DNA from: UBA8437 sp964646205
Lineage (GTDB): Bacteria; Planctomycetota; Planctomycetia; Planctomycetales; Planctomycetaceae
Direction: 5' to 3'
Assembly: GCA_964646205.1 (NCBI GenBank)
Contig: CAZYAZ010000015.1
Coordinates: 19,524 to 83,523, forward strand
Length of the DNA: 64,000 nucleotides
The position numbers were made by a program, and so were the translations under genes. The notes under the pieces are model-generated. The model had not been told where the DNA came from and ran no database searches. It worked only from the letters and a program-made list of their open reading frames with translations. Shown in pieces: positions 52,591-61,437 of the stretch (within the stretch, counting starts at the first letter, position 1; each line of letters begins with the position of its first letter).

Positions 52591-53886
52591 ATGAGGACCG
52601 AGTTGATGCGATGGACTGGAATGGCATGCGGTGTTGTTGTGGGGCTCTTCGTGGCCGTCGGTTCTGTCTCGGGCCAATTGCCCCGAGCGGCCAAGGGCGA
52701 TTGGCCCTGGTGGCGCGGTCCCAATTTCAACGGGGTGGCCGAAGCTGGACAAAAAGTGGCGGTCGAGTGGAGTGACTCTCGCAACGTGGCCTGGAAGGCC
52801 GCGGTTCCCGGCCGGGGGCATTCGACGCCAATCGTCGTCGGCAATCGCGTGTTCCTGCAGACGGCCGATGAAACCGACCGTTCGCAATCGGTGCTCTGCT
52901 ACGACCGGGAGTCGGGCAAGCGGTTGTGGACCAGGGAACTCAATCGCGGCAACCTGCAGGAGAAGATCAACCGCAAGAACACCTACGCGACCAGCACGAT
53001 CGCCTGCGACCGTGGACGCCTGTTTGTGCTCTTTGGCAACAACGCGTCGGTGCAAGCGACGGCCCTGGATCTTGATGGGACAATGCTCTGGTCGACCCTT
53101 GCGGCACCGTTTGTGGAGAAAAAGTATCCCAACGGCTACGCGGCCTCCCCGGTGGTCTATGGCGATACGGTGATCGTCGCGGTGGACTGCGAGGGAGGTG
53201 GGACCCTGGTGGCACTGGATCGCAACACGGGCAAACGGGTCTGGGCCACCAGCCGGGTTGGCAAAACCAACTACGCGTCACCGGTTGTTGGTCATGTGGC
53301 CGGGAAGGATCAATTGCTCCTGGGAGGCCTGGACATGGTGGCCAGTTACAACCCGGTCAATGGTCAACCGCTCTGGGATGCCCCGGCGATCGCGATGCAG
53401 ACGTCCGGCACCCCGGTCTGGGAGGGCAACATGGTGTTCGCCGCCGGCGGGTACCCGAGTGGTAGCACGGCGGGCATTGTGGCCGATGGTTCGGGGCGGA
53501 TTGCCTGGAAGAACACTCATCGGATTCACGAGCAGTCACTGCTGGTGCACAAGGGCCATGTCTATGGTGTCAACGACACGGGGATTGCCCTGTGTTGGGA
53601 AACACGGACAGGACGCGAGATGTGGAAGCACCGTCTGAAGGCACCGATCAGCGCGTCTCCGACACTGGTGGGTGAGACGATCTACCTGGCCAATGAACTG
53701 GGGACGACCTGGGTGTACCGTGCCACCCCGAAGGGATATCAGCAGTTGGCCGAAAACCAACTGGGGACGATTGTGTTTGCCTCGCCGACGATCTGCGGCG
53801 GACAGATTTTCCTGAGAGTGGCCGACATGGTCGATGAGAAGCGGGTCGAAACGCTGTACTGCATCCAGGCGTCATCGAAGCGGTGA
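52591..53886 (+). CDS. PQQ-binding-like beta-propeller protein
   Basis: A 431-residue secreted propeller. Start ATG 52591, four bases after the stop of the GH-like gene, so the two are co-translated. Signal: MRWTGMACGVVVGLFVAVG. The family entry motif GDWPWWRGPNFNGVA is followed by PQQ-type repeats (VLCYDRESGKRLWT, ALDLDGTMLWST, VALDRNTGKRVWATS, ASYNPVNGQPLWD). The paralogue at 26261-27547 has the same layout and size. The partner gene suggests a role beside polysaccharide breakdown, but the ligand is unknown. Confidence 0.9.
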   Translation: MRTELMRWTGMACGVVVGLFVAVGSVSGQLPRAAKGDWPWWRGPNFNGVAEAGQKVAVEWSDSRNVAWKAAVPGRGHSTPIVVGNRVFLQTADETDRSQSVLCYDRESGKRLWTRELNRGNLQEKINRKNTYATSTIACDRGRLFVLFGNNASVQATALDLDGTMLWSTLAAPFVEKKYPNGYAASPVVYGDTVIVAVDCEGGGTLVALDRNTGKRVWATSRVGKTNYASPVVGHVAGKDQLLLGGLDMVASYNPVNGQPLWDAPAIAMQTSGTPVWEGNMVFAAGGYPSGSTAGIVADGSGRIAWKNTHRIHEQSLLVHKGHVYGVNDTGIALCWETRTGREMWKHRLKAPISASPTLVGETIYLANELGTTWVYRATPKGYQQLAENQLGTIVFASPTICGGQIFLRVADMVDEKRVETLYCIQASSKR

Positions 53887-53901
53887 GACGGCCAGGGACT
53901 G

Positions 53902-54807
53902 TTACCGGCGCGGATTCTTGCGATTGAACCCGTCGACCACCTTCTGCGCTGCTCCGATGTCATGGAAGTCGACGACGACAAAATGCGGGCGTCGGCCGGT
54001 CGCTTTTTGGCAACCGTCGACCCGGGGGCCCAGGACCGTCTGCGAATTCGCTCGGGCGGCCAGTGACGGTGAGGCGGTTGGTCGGGTCAGGAAATGATTG
54101 AGAATCAGCAGGCGGTTCTGAGCCTGTCCACGGTTACGGCGGAAGCTGAAATCCTGGGTTCGTTTGACCGAGAAGTGGGTTTCCCAGCAGTGTTTCCAGA
54201 CGTCGTGATAGCCCGGCCAACTGTCGCCGTCACGGTCGGTCATCACGACCAGCCTGCGTCCACTGGCGACCATCTTTCTCAACGTTGGCCAGGGGGCGTC
54301 ACGACGCTGTTGATGTAGCGAGTCGAGCAGCTTGGCTTCCTGGAACGCGCGGCGAACCAGCTTCCCCTCAACGTAGGACTCGAAGATGATCGTGATCACC
54401 GCCTGCGGTGTCTTCTCGAGAAAAGCCCGGATTTCCTTCAGACCGTCAACCAGGGGCCGCTTGCCCAGGAAGGCCTTGCCGTGCACCAGGAAGGGACGGT
54501 TGCCGACCAGGTGCACATCAAGCATCAGGCCACGGACACCGTCTTTGAGTTGGCGGGTCAGGCCGAAGTTCTGATTGGGGAACAGCCAGCCCTCGGCACG
54601 ATTGGACATGGCGTTGTGGGTCATCACGATCGAGACCTCGTCGTAGCGACGTCCCAGCAGCACCGTGTCGCGGTCCGGAGGGGCGGCGACGACTGCTTGG
54701 CAGCAGCACATCGCTGCAAAACACAGCAGTCCAGCGACAGTTGGCTGAGAAGAGAATGACACGGCGGCGATCCAGGTCGAGCAGTCGTTTTTCTCGTCCT
54801 TGATCAT
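53902..54807 (-). CDS. PI-PLC X-domain phosphodiesterase-like protein, exported
   Basis: A 301-residue secreted TIM-barrel phosphodiesterase of the phosphatidylinositol-specific phospholipase C X-domain superfamily. Start ATG 54807, with a hydrophobic export segment at about 25-41. The catalytic block is IVMTHNAMSNRAEGW (first His) followed by NQNFGLTRQLKDGVRGLML and DVH. The second His lies in FLVHGKAFLGKRPLVDGL. VVMTDRDGD and FVVVDFHDIG are conserved later. It most resembles the plant and fungal PI-PLC-X proteins without an EF hand. It is the last gene of the operon beginning at 60257, 34 bases after the propeller gene. Confidence 0.85.
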   Translation of the reverse strand: MIKDEKNDCSTWIAAVSFSSQPTVAGLLCFAAMCCCQAVVAAPPDRDTVLLGRRYDEVSIVMTHNAMSNRAEGWLFPNQNFGLTRQLKDGVRGLMLDVHLVGNRPFLVHGKAFLGKRPLVDGLKEIRAFLEKTPQAVITIIFESYVEGKLVRRAFQEAKLLDSLHQQRRDAPWPTLRKMVASGRRLVVMTDRDGDSWPGYHDVWKHCWETHFSVKRTQDFSFRRNRGQAQNRLLILNHFLTRPTASPSLAARANSQTVLGPRVDGCQKATGRRPHFVVVDFHDIGAAQKVVDGFNRKNPRR

Positions 54808-54841
54808 GAGGTCGTCACCCCAGGGCCAGAAGGTCCGGAGG

Positions 54842-56416
54842 TCAGTTGTTCACGGGGATGTGATTGAGTGTGTAGTAACCAGCCGGGTGCAGCAGCGGTT
54901 GCCCGTCATGACTGCGAAGTCCCGGGGCGTGCAATTCGTGGACGAACATCTCCCGCAGTCCATCGATTTGCAAGCGGACCGTCAGGCCGTCCTTGCTGAC
55001 TTCCGCCGAGCGGATGATCAACTTCTTTTTCTGGATTTCGTCACTGCCGTAGGTCGAGTGGTACGTGTAGGTGTGACTGGTGACCGCGTAAGAGGAGAGT
55101 GCCTGGGCGGTTTTGGGGTCGACGGGGCGGGTCAATACAAGATCAAAACCGTCGTGCTTCGCCCGGATCTCCTTCATCTCAAAGGGGGTCTTTCCCGTCC
55201 AGACCAGGCGTTGCAGCCCATAGGAGGCCGTGCCCAGACTGCTCCAGCCACGATTGCTGAGCCCGGCAAACAGGCTGCCGTCGCGACCCTGGGAGAGCCG
55301 GATCACCGCCGAGGCCAGGCCTTCCCGGAACGGGAAACAGGCTCCCTGGTACTGGCCGTTGACCTTCTCGAGGAACACGCGGCTGATCGATGCCAGGGTG
55401 AACTCTCCGACGAACAACTGGCCGTCGAAGGGGCCGAAACGACCATGGCTGTCATCAAGCATGATGTCGGTGGCCGACTGGCCAACCTTCTTGTACGGAA
55501 ACCAGACGGCCGGTGGCTTGAGATGCTTCAGTCGCTTGACCGCCACCGGGAAGGGCACCCCGTTGGGGATGGTGGTGATGCCCTGGATCGGAGAACCATC
55601 CAGTTCCATCGAGGCCAGTGCTTCGGGGTGATGGAAGAACGCACCGGCTCGCATGTGGTGCAGTGAATTGGTGCCGACCCAGTTTCCCTGCTGATCGGTG
55701 TAGAACATGTCGCCCGCCCGGTTGGCACCCAGCCCACTGGGAGACCTCATCCCGGCACACACCGGGACCAACTTACCCCGTGGCGTGACCTTCACTCCCC
55801 AGCCTCGCCACCGGGCCTGGGACACGCCGAGTGTCTTGTTGCGGACCATCAGGTTCCGCTGGTTGCCCTGGAATCCCATCCCGATGTTGAGGGTCATCCA
55901 GAGATTGCCGTTGTGGTCCAGCTTGGGGCCGAAGGCGTATTCGTGGTAATTGCCGGTCACACCCCAGGAATTGTTGACACAGATGTATTCGTCGGCCACA
56001 TCGTCGCCGTCGGTGTCGGTCATCCTGGTCAGTTCTGTTCGCTGGGCGGTCAGGAACGAGTTTCCCTGTTTCAACAAGCCGAGCGGTTCGTGCAGTGCCT
56101 CGGCAAATTTCTTGTAAGTGACGTTCCTGGGAGGGTCGTCATAGACGCCGTCCAGGAACCAGACCTCGCCTTTTCGTATCGTCACCGCCAGCCGGTTCTT
56201 GCCGACCCGGGCCATACCACTGACTTCCAGCACCAGGCCCTGGGGGGGCGGTTTCCAGAATTTGGACCGTGAGCCTGTCGGTGCCTTGGAGGACAGGATT
56301 GTCACCAGCCTGTAGTAATCCGACTCGTCGTCGGCCGCCACGTCGGGGCACACGGCACAGGCCAGGACGATCACCGTCCACGGAACTCTGCGGAGGTTTC
56401 GTTTCACGGCTACCAT
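54842..56416 (-). CDS. PVC-type six-bladed beta-propeller protein (dehydrogenase-like)
   Basis: A 524-residue exported protein of the PVC membrane-bound-dehydrogenase-like propeller family (distantly related to soluble glucose dehydrogenase). Start ATG 56416 overlaps the end of the cytochrome gene by 7 bases. Signal: KRNLRRVPWTVIVLACAVC. Propeller motifs are PPPQGLVLEVSGMARV, LAVTIRKGEVWFLDG, DTDGDDVADEYI (calcium-loop-like), HEYAFGPKLDHNGNLWM, CAGMRSPSGLGANRAGDMF and TDQQGNWVGTNSLHHM. Usually such propellers carry their own CxxCH heme domain; here the hemes are on the overlapping upstream gene, so the two products probably form an electron-transfer pair. Confidence 0.88.
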   Translation of the reverse strand: MVAVKRNLRRVPWTVIVLACAVCPDVAADDESDYYRLVTILSSKAPTGSRSKFWKPPPQGLVLEVSGMARVGKNRLAVTIRKGEVWFLDGVYDDPPRNVTYKKFAEALHEPLGLLKQGNSFLTAQRTELTRMTDTDGDDVADEYICVNNSWGVTGNYHEYAFGPKLDHNGNLWMTLNIGMGFQGNQRNLMVRNKTLGVSQARWRGWGVKVTPRGKLVPVCAGMRSPSGLGANRAGDMFYTDQQGNWVGTNSLHHMRAGAFFHHPEALASMELDGSPIQGITTIPNGVPFPVAVKRLKHLKPPAVWFPYKKVGQSATDIMLDDSHGRFGPFDGQLFVGEFTLASISRVFLEKVNGQYQGACFPFREGLASAVIRLSQGRDGSLFAGLSNRGWSSLGTASYGLQRLVWTGKTPFEMKEIRAKHDGFDLVLTRPVDPKTAQALSSYAVTSHTYTYHSTYGSDEIQKKKLIIRSAEVSKDGLTVRLQIDGLREMFVHELHAPGLRSHDGQPLLHPAGYYTLNHIPVNN

Positions 56417-58875
56417 CGATAATCCATTTTCACGGTGATCCGGTCGGAAATCGTGAACGGAATTCGCCATTCAGTCTGGCCGTCGGTTGTCACCAGTTTC
56501 CCGGGATGCTTCCGTCCGGTTGGGACCGAAACCGTCAATCCGTTCTCATCCGTGTGAGTGTTGGCGTCCCGGGGCTTGAGCGATTTTCCGGTGTGAGCCC
56601 TGATCCACACGTTCGATTGCTTCGAACCGGGGGAGAGCGTGGCGGAAATCCGCAACGTTCGTTTGAGGCCGCGGCGGGCGGACGGTTCGAGTCGATCCTC
56701 GACCCGCAACGTGCCGACGCTGTACAGCAGCGTGGGCACACGTGACTTGTCGAGACGATATCCTCGGAACCGGTAGCCGGTGGTGGGAGCAAGAGCGTCC
56801 GGCCAGGCCGCATCGGCGTTGGCCAGGCGGCTGACGGCCAGGCCGGCCGGCAGGGTGACCAGATCCTGGCCCAGTGGTGCAGCGGGAGGGATGAAACGGT
56901 TGAACCACGTGGCGTGGGCGTCCAGGAACCGACCTCGCCAGGCCTCGACCACCCGTCCCCGCCTCGCATCGAAAGCGAAGTGGGGGCTGTTGGGGAAACC
57001 GACCGCGATCGCGTGACGGCCGACCCGCTGCATGAAGGTCCTCAGGATCAAAGGTCGTTTTTTGGGGACGAGTTCGTAGTTGTCCACCTTGTTCCGGGTG
57101 ATCTTCTCGGGGAGAGGCTGACGGCCCAAATCGGCGAGGTACGTATGCAAGGCGGCCAACTGGTTGTCGACGTGTCCGTCGAGGACATCCGGACTGTTGG
57201 TCTTCCCCTTGGGGAAGAAGGTGGGCATCCGCGTGCGGGCTTTCCGCGATGCGGGGTCCAGCAGGAAACGCTTCAACCATTCCGGACGGATCCGGCTCGT
57301 GGTGCCCTCGAGGTCGATTCCCACCACCCCGGGCAGACGTTCGCCACGGACCGGGTGACACTGGACGCATCCGCGGTCGATGAGTGTTCGTCCGGCCGAG
57401 GCCAGGACCTTGGCGGTGACACCGGGGGCAGCGAAGACCGTGCCCGCCGGTGTGTCGGAACCGTCATCGACGGTTGCCAGTTGGCCGGGAAGCCCCAGCA
57501 CCTCGCGGACCGGAAACACCGGCATGCGGATCTGCAGGTGTGCACGAACGTCCCCTGTGCCCTCGAGCACCTTGCCCAGCCACGCTGTACGCAACTTGGC
57601 TCCGACACCGTCCAACGACGGGGGCAGTCGCCCCTCGTCACCCAGGTCGACGTGGCCGGCGGTTTCGAAATAACCCCGCCGCCTGGGGCCCAGGCCACCG
57701 GACTTGTTCCGGGAATGACACGCCAGGCAGTTCAATCTCAGCGTCGTCCGTTTCAGCGACAACGCGGGTGTGGCCTTGTTCGGTTTCACTGCCAACGCAG
57801 CCGTGATGGACTGGATCTGTTGCTTGTCGAGACGATAGCGAGGCTGGCGAGTGCTGGCGTTGACCAGGCACGATTCGGCCGACGCAGGGGCAAGTCGGGC
57901 CAGGACGGGTGGTGCCTTTTGAGTGCCCTTGCGGCCCAGGCCGGGGCCGGCCGAATGACAAGAGTGACAACGGAACTGGATGAACAGTTGGCGACCCCTG
58001 GCCACAAGTTCCGGATTGTTCCCTGGAGCCGACAACGACCGGGCCGAATTGTTCTTGTGCAGAAATGCGACCAGGTCGGCCGCTTCGTCGGGAACCAGTT
58101 TCAGCGACGGCATGCGACCGCCCGGGCGAACGGTCTCAGGGTTGATCAGGAAGTGAGCGAGTGCCTGGCTGGTGTATTTGCCGGACAAGTCACCGTGAGG
58201 AACCGAGGGGAAGGGGCGGGCAGCCGCACCCAGCCCCAGTTCCCTGATTTCGTCGGGGTCGAGTTGAGCCAGCAGTTTTTCGAGTTCGGAAGTCGGCTGG
58301 GGGCGGGCCTTGTACGTGGCATCGGGTTGATGGCAAGCCACGCAGCCCGCCTGGTGGAACAGCGTCCTGCCGCGGTCACGACTTCCTTTCTCGTAGAACC
58401 GGGGTGCCACCGGGCGGGTGGCGGTCGAAGCCAGGTTGGGGAAAGGTTCACGTAGTGTCGCCAGGAAAGCCGTCAGCGCGAGGATCGTGCGGGTTTTCTT
58501 TTCGACCGGGATGCCGTGCAACACGTCGGGCATCGTGGTGCCCGGTTGTGTACCGGTTGGATCGGCCAAAAAACGTGACAGCCATTTTGGCTGGAGGCGA
58601 CGGCCGGCCCCGTCCAGTCGTGGTCCGGGTTTGGGCGGAGGACCGGTCGTTCCGGGAGCGTGGCAGGATGTGCAGCCGAGTTCACCCAGCAGCAGTCGGC
58701 CGGCTTCGGCCGGGGCCAGTTCTCCATGGCGGGCGAATCGCTCGAAACCGGCGACAAAAGGTGCCGTCGGAGTAGCAGCCGTGGCCCAGAGGGTTGGCCA
58801 GGTGATCAGGACACCGAGGATGCCGAGTCGATCGCCTGAAATGCCGTTCACGGTCTCGGCCCGTGGAAGAATCAA
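56410..58875 (-). CDS. Five-heme c-type cytochrome, exported
   Basis: An 821-residue protein with five CxxCH motifs: CTSCH (68-72), CVACH (178-182), CHSCH (303-307), CLACH (383-387) and CVQCH (503-507). Likely axial Met ligands follow in MP motifs (TTMPDVL, GRMPSLK, IRMPVFP, TRMPTFF). A hydrophobic segment at about 17-33 is the export signal or anchor. The C-terminal third (about 560-821) is heme-free and contains DAHATWFNRFIPPAAPLG, known from planctomycete propeller-cytochromes. Start ATG 58875 overlaps the DUF1501 stop by 4 bases. It likely passes electrons from the downstream propeller; the final acceptor is unknown. Confidence 0.92.
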   Translation of the reverse strand: MILPRAETVNGISGDRLGILGVLITWPTLWATAATPTAPFVAGFERFARHGELAPAEAGRLLLGELGCTSCHAPGTTGPPPKPGPRLDGAGRRLQPKWLSRFLADPTGTQPGTTMPDVLHGIPVEKKTRTILALTAFLATLREPFPNLASTATRPVAPRFYEKGSRDRGRTLFHQAGCVACHQPDATYKARPQPTSELEKLLAQLDPDEIRELGLGAAARPFPSVPHGDLSGKYTSQALAHFLINPETVRPGGRMPSLKLVPDEAADLVAFLHKNNSARSLSAPGNNPELVARGRQLFIQFRCHSCHSAGPGLGRKGTQKAPPVLARLAPASAESCLVNASTRQPRYRLDKQQIQSITAALAVKPNKATPALSLKRTTLRLNCLACHSRNKSGGLGPRRRGYFETAGHVDLGDEGRLPPSLDGVGAKLRTAWLGKVLEGTGDVRAHLQIRMPVFPVREVLGLPGQLATVDDGSDTPAGTVFAAPGVTAKVLASAGRTLIDRGCVQCHPVRGERLPGVVGIDLEGTTSRIRPEWLKRFLLDPASRKARTRMPTFFPKGKTNSPDVLDGHVDNQLAALHTYLADLGRQPLPEKITRNKVDNYELVPKKRPLILRTFMQRVGRHAIAVGFPNSPHFAFDARRGRVVEAWRGRFLDAHATWFNRFIPPAAPLGQDLVTLPAGLAVSRLANADAAWPDALAPTTGYRFRGYRLDKSRVPTLLYSVGTLRVEDRLEPSARRGLKRTLRISATLSPGSKQSNVWIRAHTGKSLKPRDANTHTDENGLTVSVPTGRKHPGKLVTTDGQTEWRIPFTISDRITVKMDYRW

Positions 58876-60257
58876 ATCAACTCGGCGATCGGTTTCGCTT
58901 CGTTGAGAATATGGACAGGACGACCGCCGAAATCATCGAACGTCTGTGTGTGATCGATGCCGAGGTGGTGGTAGATCGTCGCCAGCAGGTCCTGGGGCGT
59001 GTAGGGCCTCTCGGTCGGGTACTCGGACTTGCTGTTGGTCGCCCCGACGATCTGGCCCATTTTCAGGTTCCCGCCGGCGAGCAACGCCGAGTAGGCCTGG
59101 GGCCAGTGGTCGCGGCCGTAGGACCGGTTGGGGACTCCGTATCGCATCACCGGGGTCCGTCCGAATTCGCCAACAACGACAACCAGGATCTGTTGTTGCA
59201 GGTCCTGGGCATGGATGTCCTCGATCAGGGTCGCCAGGGCCTGGTCCATGTAGGGCAGGCGAATTTTCATGAACTTGGCGAAGTGTCCCTCTCGCCCGGC
59301 GTTCCCGGCGTGATCGTCCCAATTGGTGAATTCGGGGCCTGTCTTGGGAGTGTTGAAGTAGATGTTGATCACCGAGGTCCCGGCCTGGGCCAGTCGACGT
59401 GCCAGCAGGCAAGCCTGGCCCCAGAGGTTGCGGCCGTAACGGTCGCGGAGCGTGTCGGATTCCTCGGCCAGGTTGAAGGCCCTGGCCGACTCGGGACTGG
59501 TCAACATCTCGTAGGCCAGTTCGCGGAACTGGTCGGTGCCGGCCAGGTTGCCACGCAGGTCCACGTTGAGTCGGATTCGGTCCAGTTGATCGATCAGCGC
59601 CTTGCGGTCGCCAAGTCGTCGGCCGTCCTTCCCGGTGGCGATTCCGGCGTGTGGAGCACGGAACCCCTTGCCGTTGGGATCGCCCACTTCGAATGCGCCG
59701 TGGTGCAGGCCCAGGTAGGCCGGCCGGGTCATGTAGGGCTTTTGTGGAATCGCCACGTAGGGGGGCATCACGTTGGGGCCGGGGCCCAGTGTCTTGCTGG
59801 CCACCGAACCCAGGTCGGGATGGTTGCTCTTGGATTGGGATGTTGGGTCGGCCACCAGGGGAGCTTTTCCAGTCAACACCGTGATGCCGCCATCGCTGTG
59901 GCTGCTCATGTTGTGGTGCAGCGAGCGGACGATCGAGAATTTGTCGGCGATCTTGGCCTGCAGGGGGAAGTGTTCGCAGATGTCCATGCCCGGAACGTTT
60001 GTGGCGATGGGAGCGAACTGGCTGCGGGTTGCCGTGGGTGCGTCGGGCTTGAGATCGTAGGTTTCCAACTGCGAGGCGCCACCATGCTGATAGAGCATGA
60101 TGACGGAGGTTCGTTTTGACCGGTTGCCCGATGCGGCACGTGCGGCCAGAACCTCGGACAACGTCACCCCGCCCAGTGCCATGGCTCCGACCTGCATGAA
60201 CTCGCGACGACCCACCGGGCCGGGGCAAGTTGCAGAGGTTTCGCGACGACTGCTCAT
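58872..60257 (-). CDS. DUF1501 protein heading the cytochrome operon
   Basis: A 461-residue DUF1501 protein. Start ATG 60257, with a Tat-like leader (VGRREFMQVGAMALGGVTL). Core motifs are QHGGASQLETYDLKP (Glu type, L for P in DPKP), LLARRLAQAGTSVINI, VVVGEFGRTP, YGRDHWPQA and GGNLKMGQIVGATNSKSE. The ending EAKPIAELI is typical. It overlaps the five-heme cytochrome gene by ATGA and so is translated with it, a direct link of a DUF1501 protein to an electron-transfer chain. The TGCCGATA octamer lies 44-51 bases upstream. Confidence 0.92.
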   Translation of the reverse strand: MSSRRETSATCPGPVGRREFMQVGAMALGGVTLSEVLAARAASGNRSKRTSVIMLYQHGGASQLETYDLKPDAPTATRSQFAPIATNVPGMDICEHFPLQAKIADKFSIVRSLHHNMSSHSDGGITVLTGKAPLVADPTSQSKSNHPDLGSVASKTLGPGPNVMPPYVAIPQKPYMTRPAYLGLHHGAFEVGDPNGKGFRAPHAGIATGKDGRRLGDRKALIDQLDRIRLNVDLRGNLAGTDQFRELAYEMLTSPESARAFNLAEESDTLRDRYGRNLWGQACLLARRLAQAGTSVINIYFNTPKTGPEFTNWDDHAGNAGREGHFAKFMKIRLPYMDQALATLIEDIHAQDLQQQILVVVVGEFGRTPVMRYGVPNRSYGRDHWPQAYSALLAGGNLKMGQIVGATNSKSEYPTERPYTPQDLLATIYHHLGIDHTQTFDDFGGRPVHILNEAKPIAELI

Positions 60258-60300
60258 GGATCGCTTCTCTTCATGTTGGAAGACACATCCCTGTGACTGT

Positions 60301-60308
60301 TATCGGCA
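60301..60308 (-). promoter_or_regulatory. TGCCGATA octamer before a DUF1501 operon (site 3)
   Basis: Minus-strand TGCCGATA, preceded by GTATAC, lies 44-51 bases upstream of the start at 60257, matching the position of sites 1 and 2. Confidence 0.35.
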
Positions 60309-60360
60309 GTATACGGGAATTGCTGGTCACTCGAAATCGCATTCTTGATTGTTGATGCGA

Positions 60361-61221
60361 TCAGGTGCCAGACTTTTTCTGGGCGGTCAGCGTGTCGCGG
60401 TAGGCCTTTTCCTTCAACTGGATGTAGTCACGGTATCCGGCCGGATCGATGAAGGGACTGGTCTTGGCTCCCTTCAACTTCGGGAACTTGGCATGCATCC
60501 CGTAGTAATTGCCGTGTGCCCCGAGAAAATAGTCGCACTTGAGCGAGTTCAGCACCTTGAAGGTGCGGGCGAAGTCCTTGGCGATTTTCGGATAGGACTT
60601 GTTGTTGACGAGTTGATAGCCCGGGTTGACGTTGGGGCTGCCGACGACGACGACCAGTTTCTTGTTCTTGCCTTTGCCGACTGAGGCCGTCCATGTGGTG
60701 CAGCCGGGGGTATGGCCCGGTGTGTGGCGGGCGATCAGCGTGGTGCCACCGAGAGTCACTTTTGCACCGTCCTTGAGCACCTTGTCGACCGGGCAGGGGC
60801 GCCAGCGGCTGTCGGTATAGAGGTATTGTCCCTTGCCGCCGCCGGCGATCACCTTCTCGTCGCCGGTCATCACGAAGACCTTCGCGCCACTGGCCTCGCG
60901 GGCGCGGGCGTGACCGGCAACGTGATCGGCGTGAGCGTGGCTGGCCAGGATGATCTTGATGTCAGTCATTTTGAAACCGAGCGAGCGAACCGAGGCCTGG
61001 ATCAACGGCACGGTCTCGTCGAAACCGGTGTTGATCAGCATGTGCCCCTTGGGAGTGGTGACCAGGTAGATGGCCAGGTCGTTGGAGCCGACGTAGTAGA
61101 TGTTGTCGACGACCTTGTGAGCCGGGTAGGGGCCGTCGGCACGGACTGTGGATGTGGCACAGATCGCCAGGGCCATTGCCAACAAGACGGACGGGCAGCG
61201 GTGGATCGTTGCGGACGGCAT
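60361..61221 (-). CDS. Exported metallo-beta-lactamase-fold hydrolase, subclass B3-like
   Basis: A 286-residue periplasmic protein. Start ATG 61221 opens a signal (VLLAMALAICATSTVRA). The zinc site is SHAHADHVAGH with His95, His97, Asp99 and His100, the B3 pattern. The later ligands are seen in ARHTPGHTPGCTTW (His) and LGAHGNYYGM (His). VDNIYYVGSNDLAIYLVTT at the N-terminus and the C-terminal FKVLNSLKCDYFLG fit the B3 family (L1, GOB-like). Environmental B3-like enzymes often act on substrates other than antibiotics, so resistance is not implied. Divergent from the DUF1501 gene at 61438. Confidence 0.9.
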   Translation of the reverse strand: MPSATIHRCPSVLLAMALAICATSTVRADGPYPAHKVVDNIYYVGSNDLAIYLVTTPKGHMLINTGFDETVPLIQASVRSLGFKMTDIKIILASHAHADHVAGHARAREASGAKVFVMTGDEKVIAGGGKGQYLYTDSRWRPCPVDKVLKDGAKVTLGGTTLIARHTPGHTPGCTTWTASVGKGKNKKLVVVVGSPNVNPGYQLVNNKSYPKIAKDFARTFKVLNSLKCDYFLGAHGNYYGMHAKFPKLKGAKTSPFIDPAGYRDYIQLKEKAYRDTLTAQKKSGT

Positions 61222-61437
61222 GTGAGGCCTCGGGAGAAAAAACGTGGTTTGGTCAGGCGTGGTCAACCGGTCATTGTCGATAAAACGTGGTAGATGAGTC
61301 ATCCTAGCAACAACCCGGGTCGTCGACGAACCGGTTGGATCTGATTCCAGTTGTCGTTGATCGTGCGGAGAGGTTATCCTGATCACACGGATCGTGGTCG
61401 AATTCGTCGAACCGATTGCAATTGGGCGGAGTGTGGC

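Noticed and set aside
56914..58455. 513-codon open frame opposite the five-heme cytochrome gene
   Set aside because: Antisense shadow; the true strand has five CxxCH motifs and overlapping neighbours.
60361..61221. Antibiotic resistance gene
   Set aside because: The B3-like zinc site is present, but environmental members of this fold often have other substrates and the context gives no sign of resistance.
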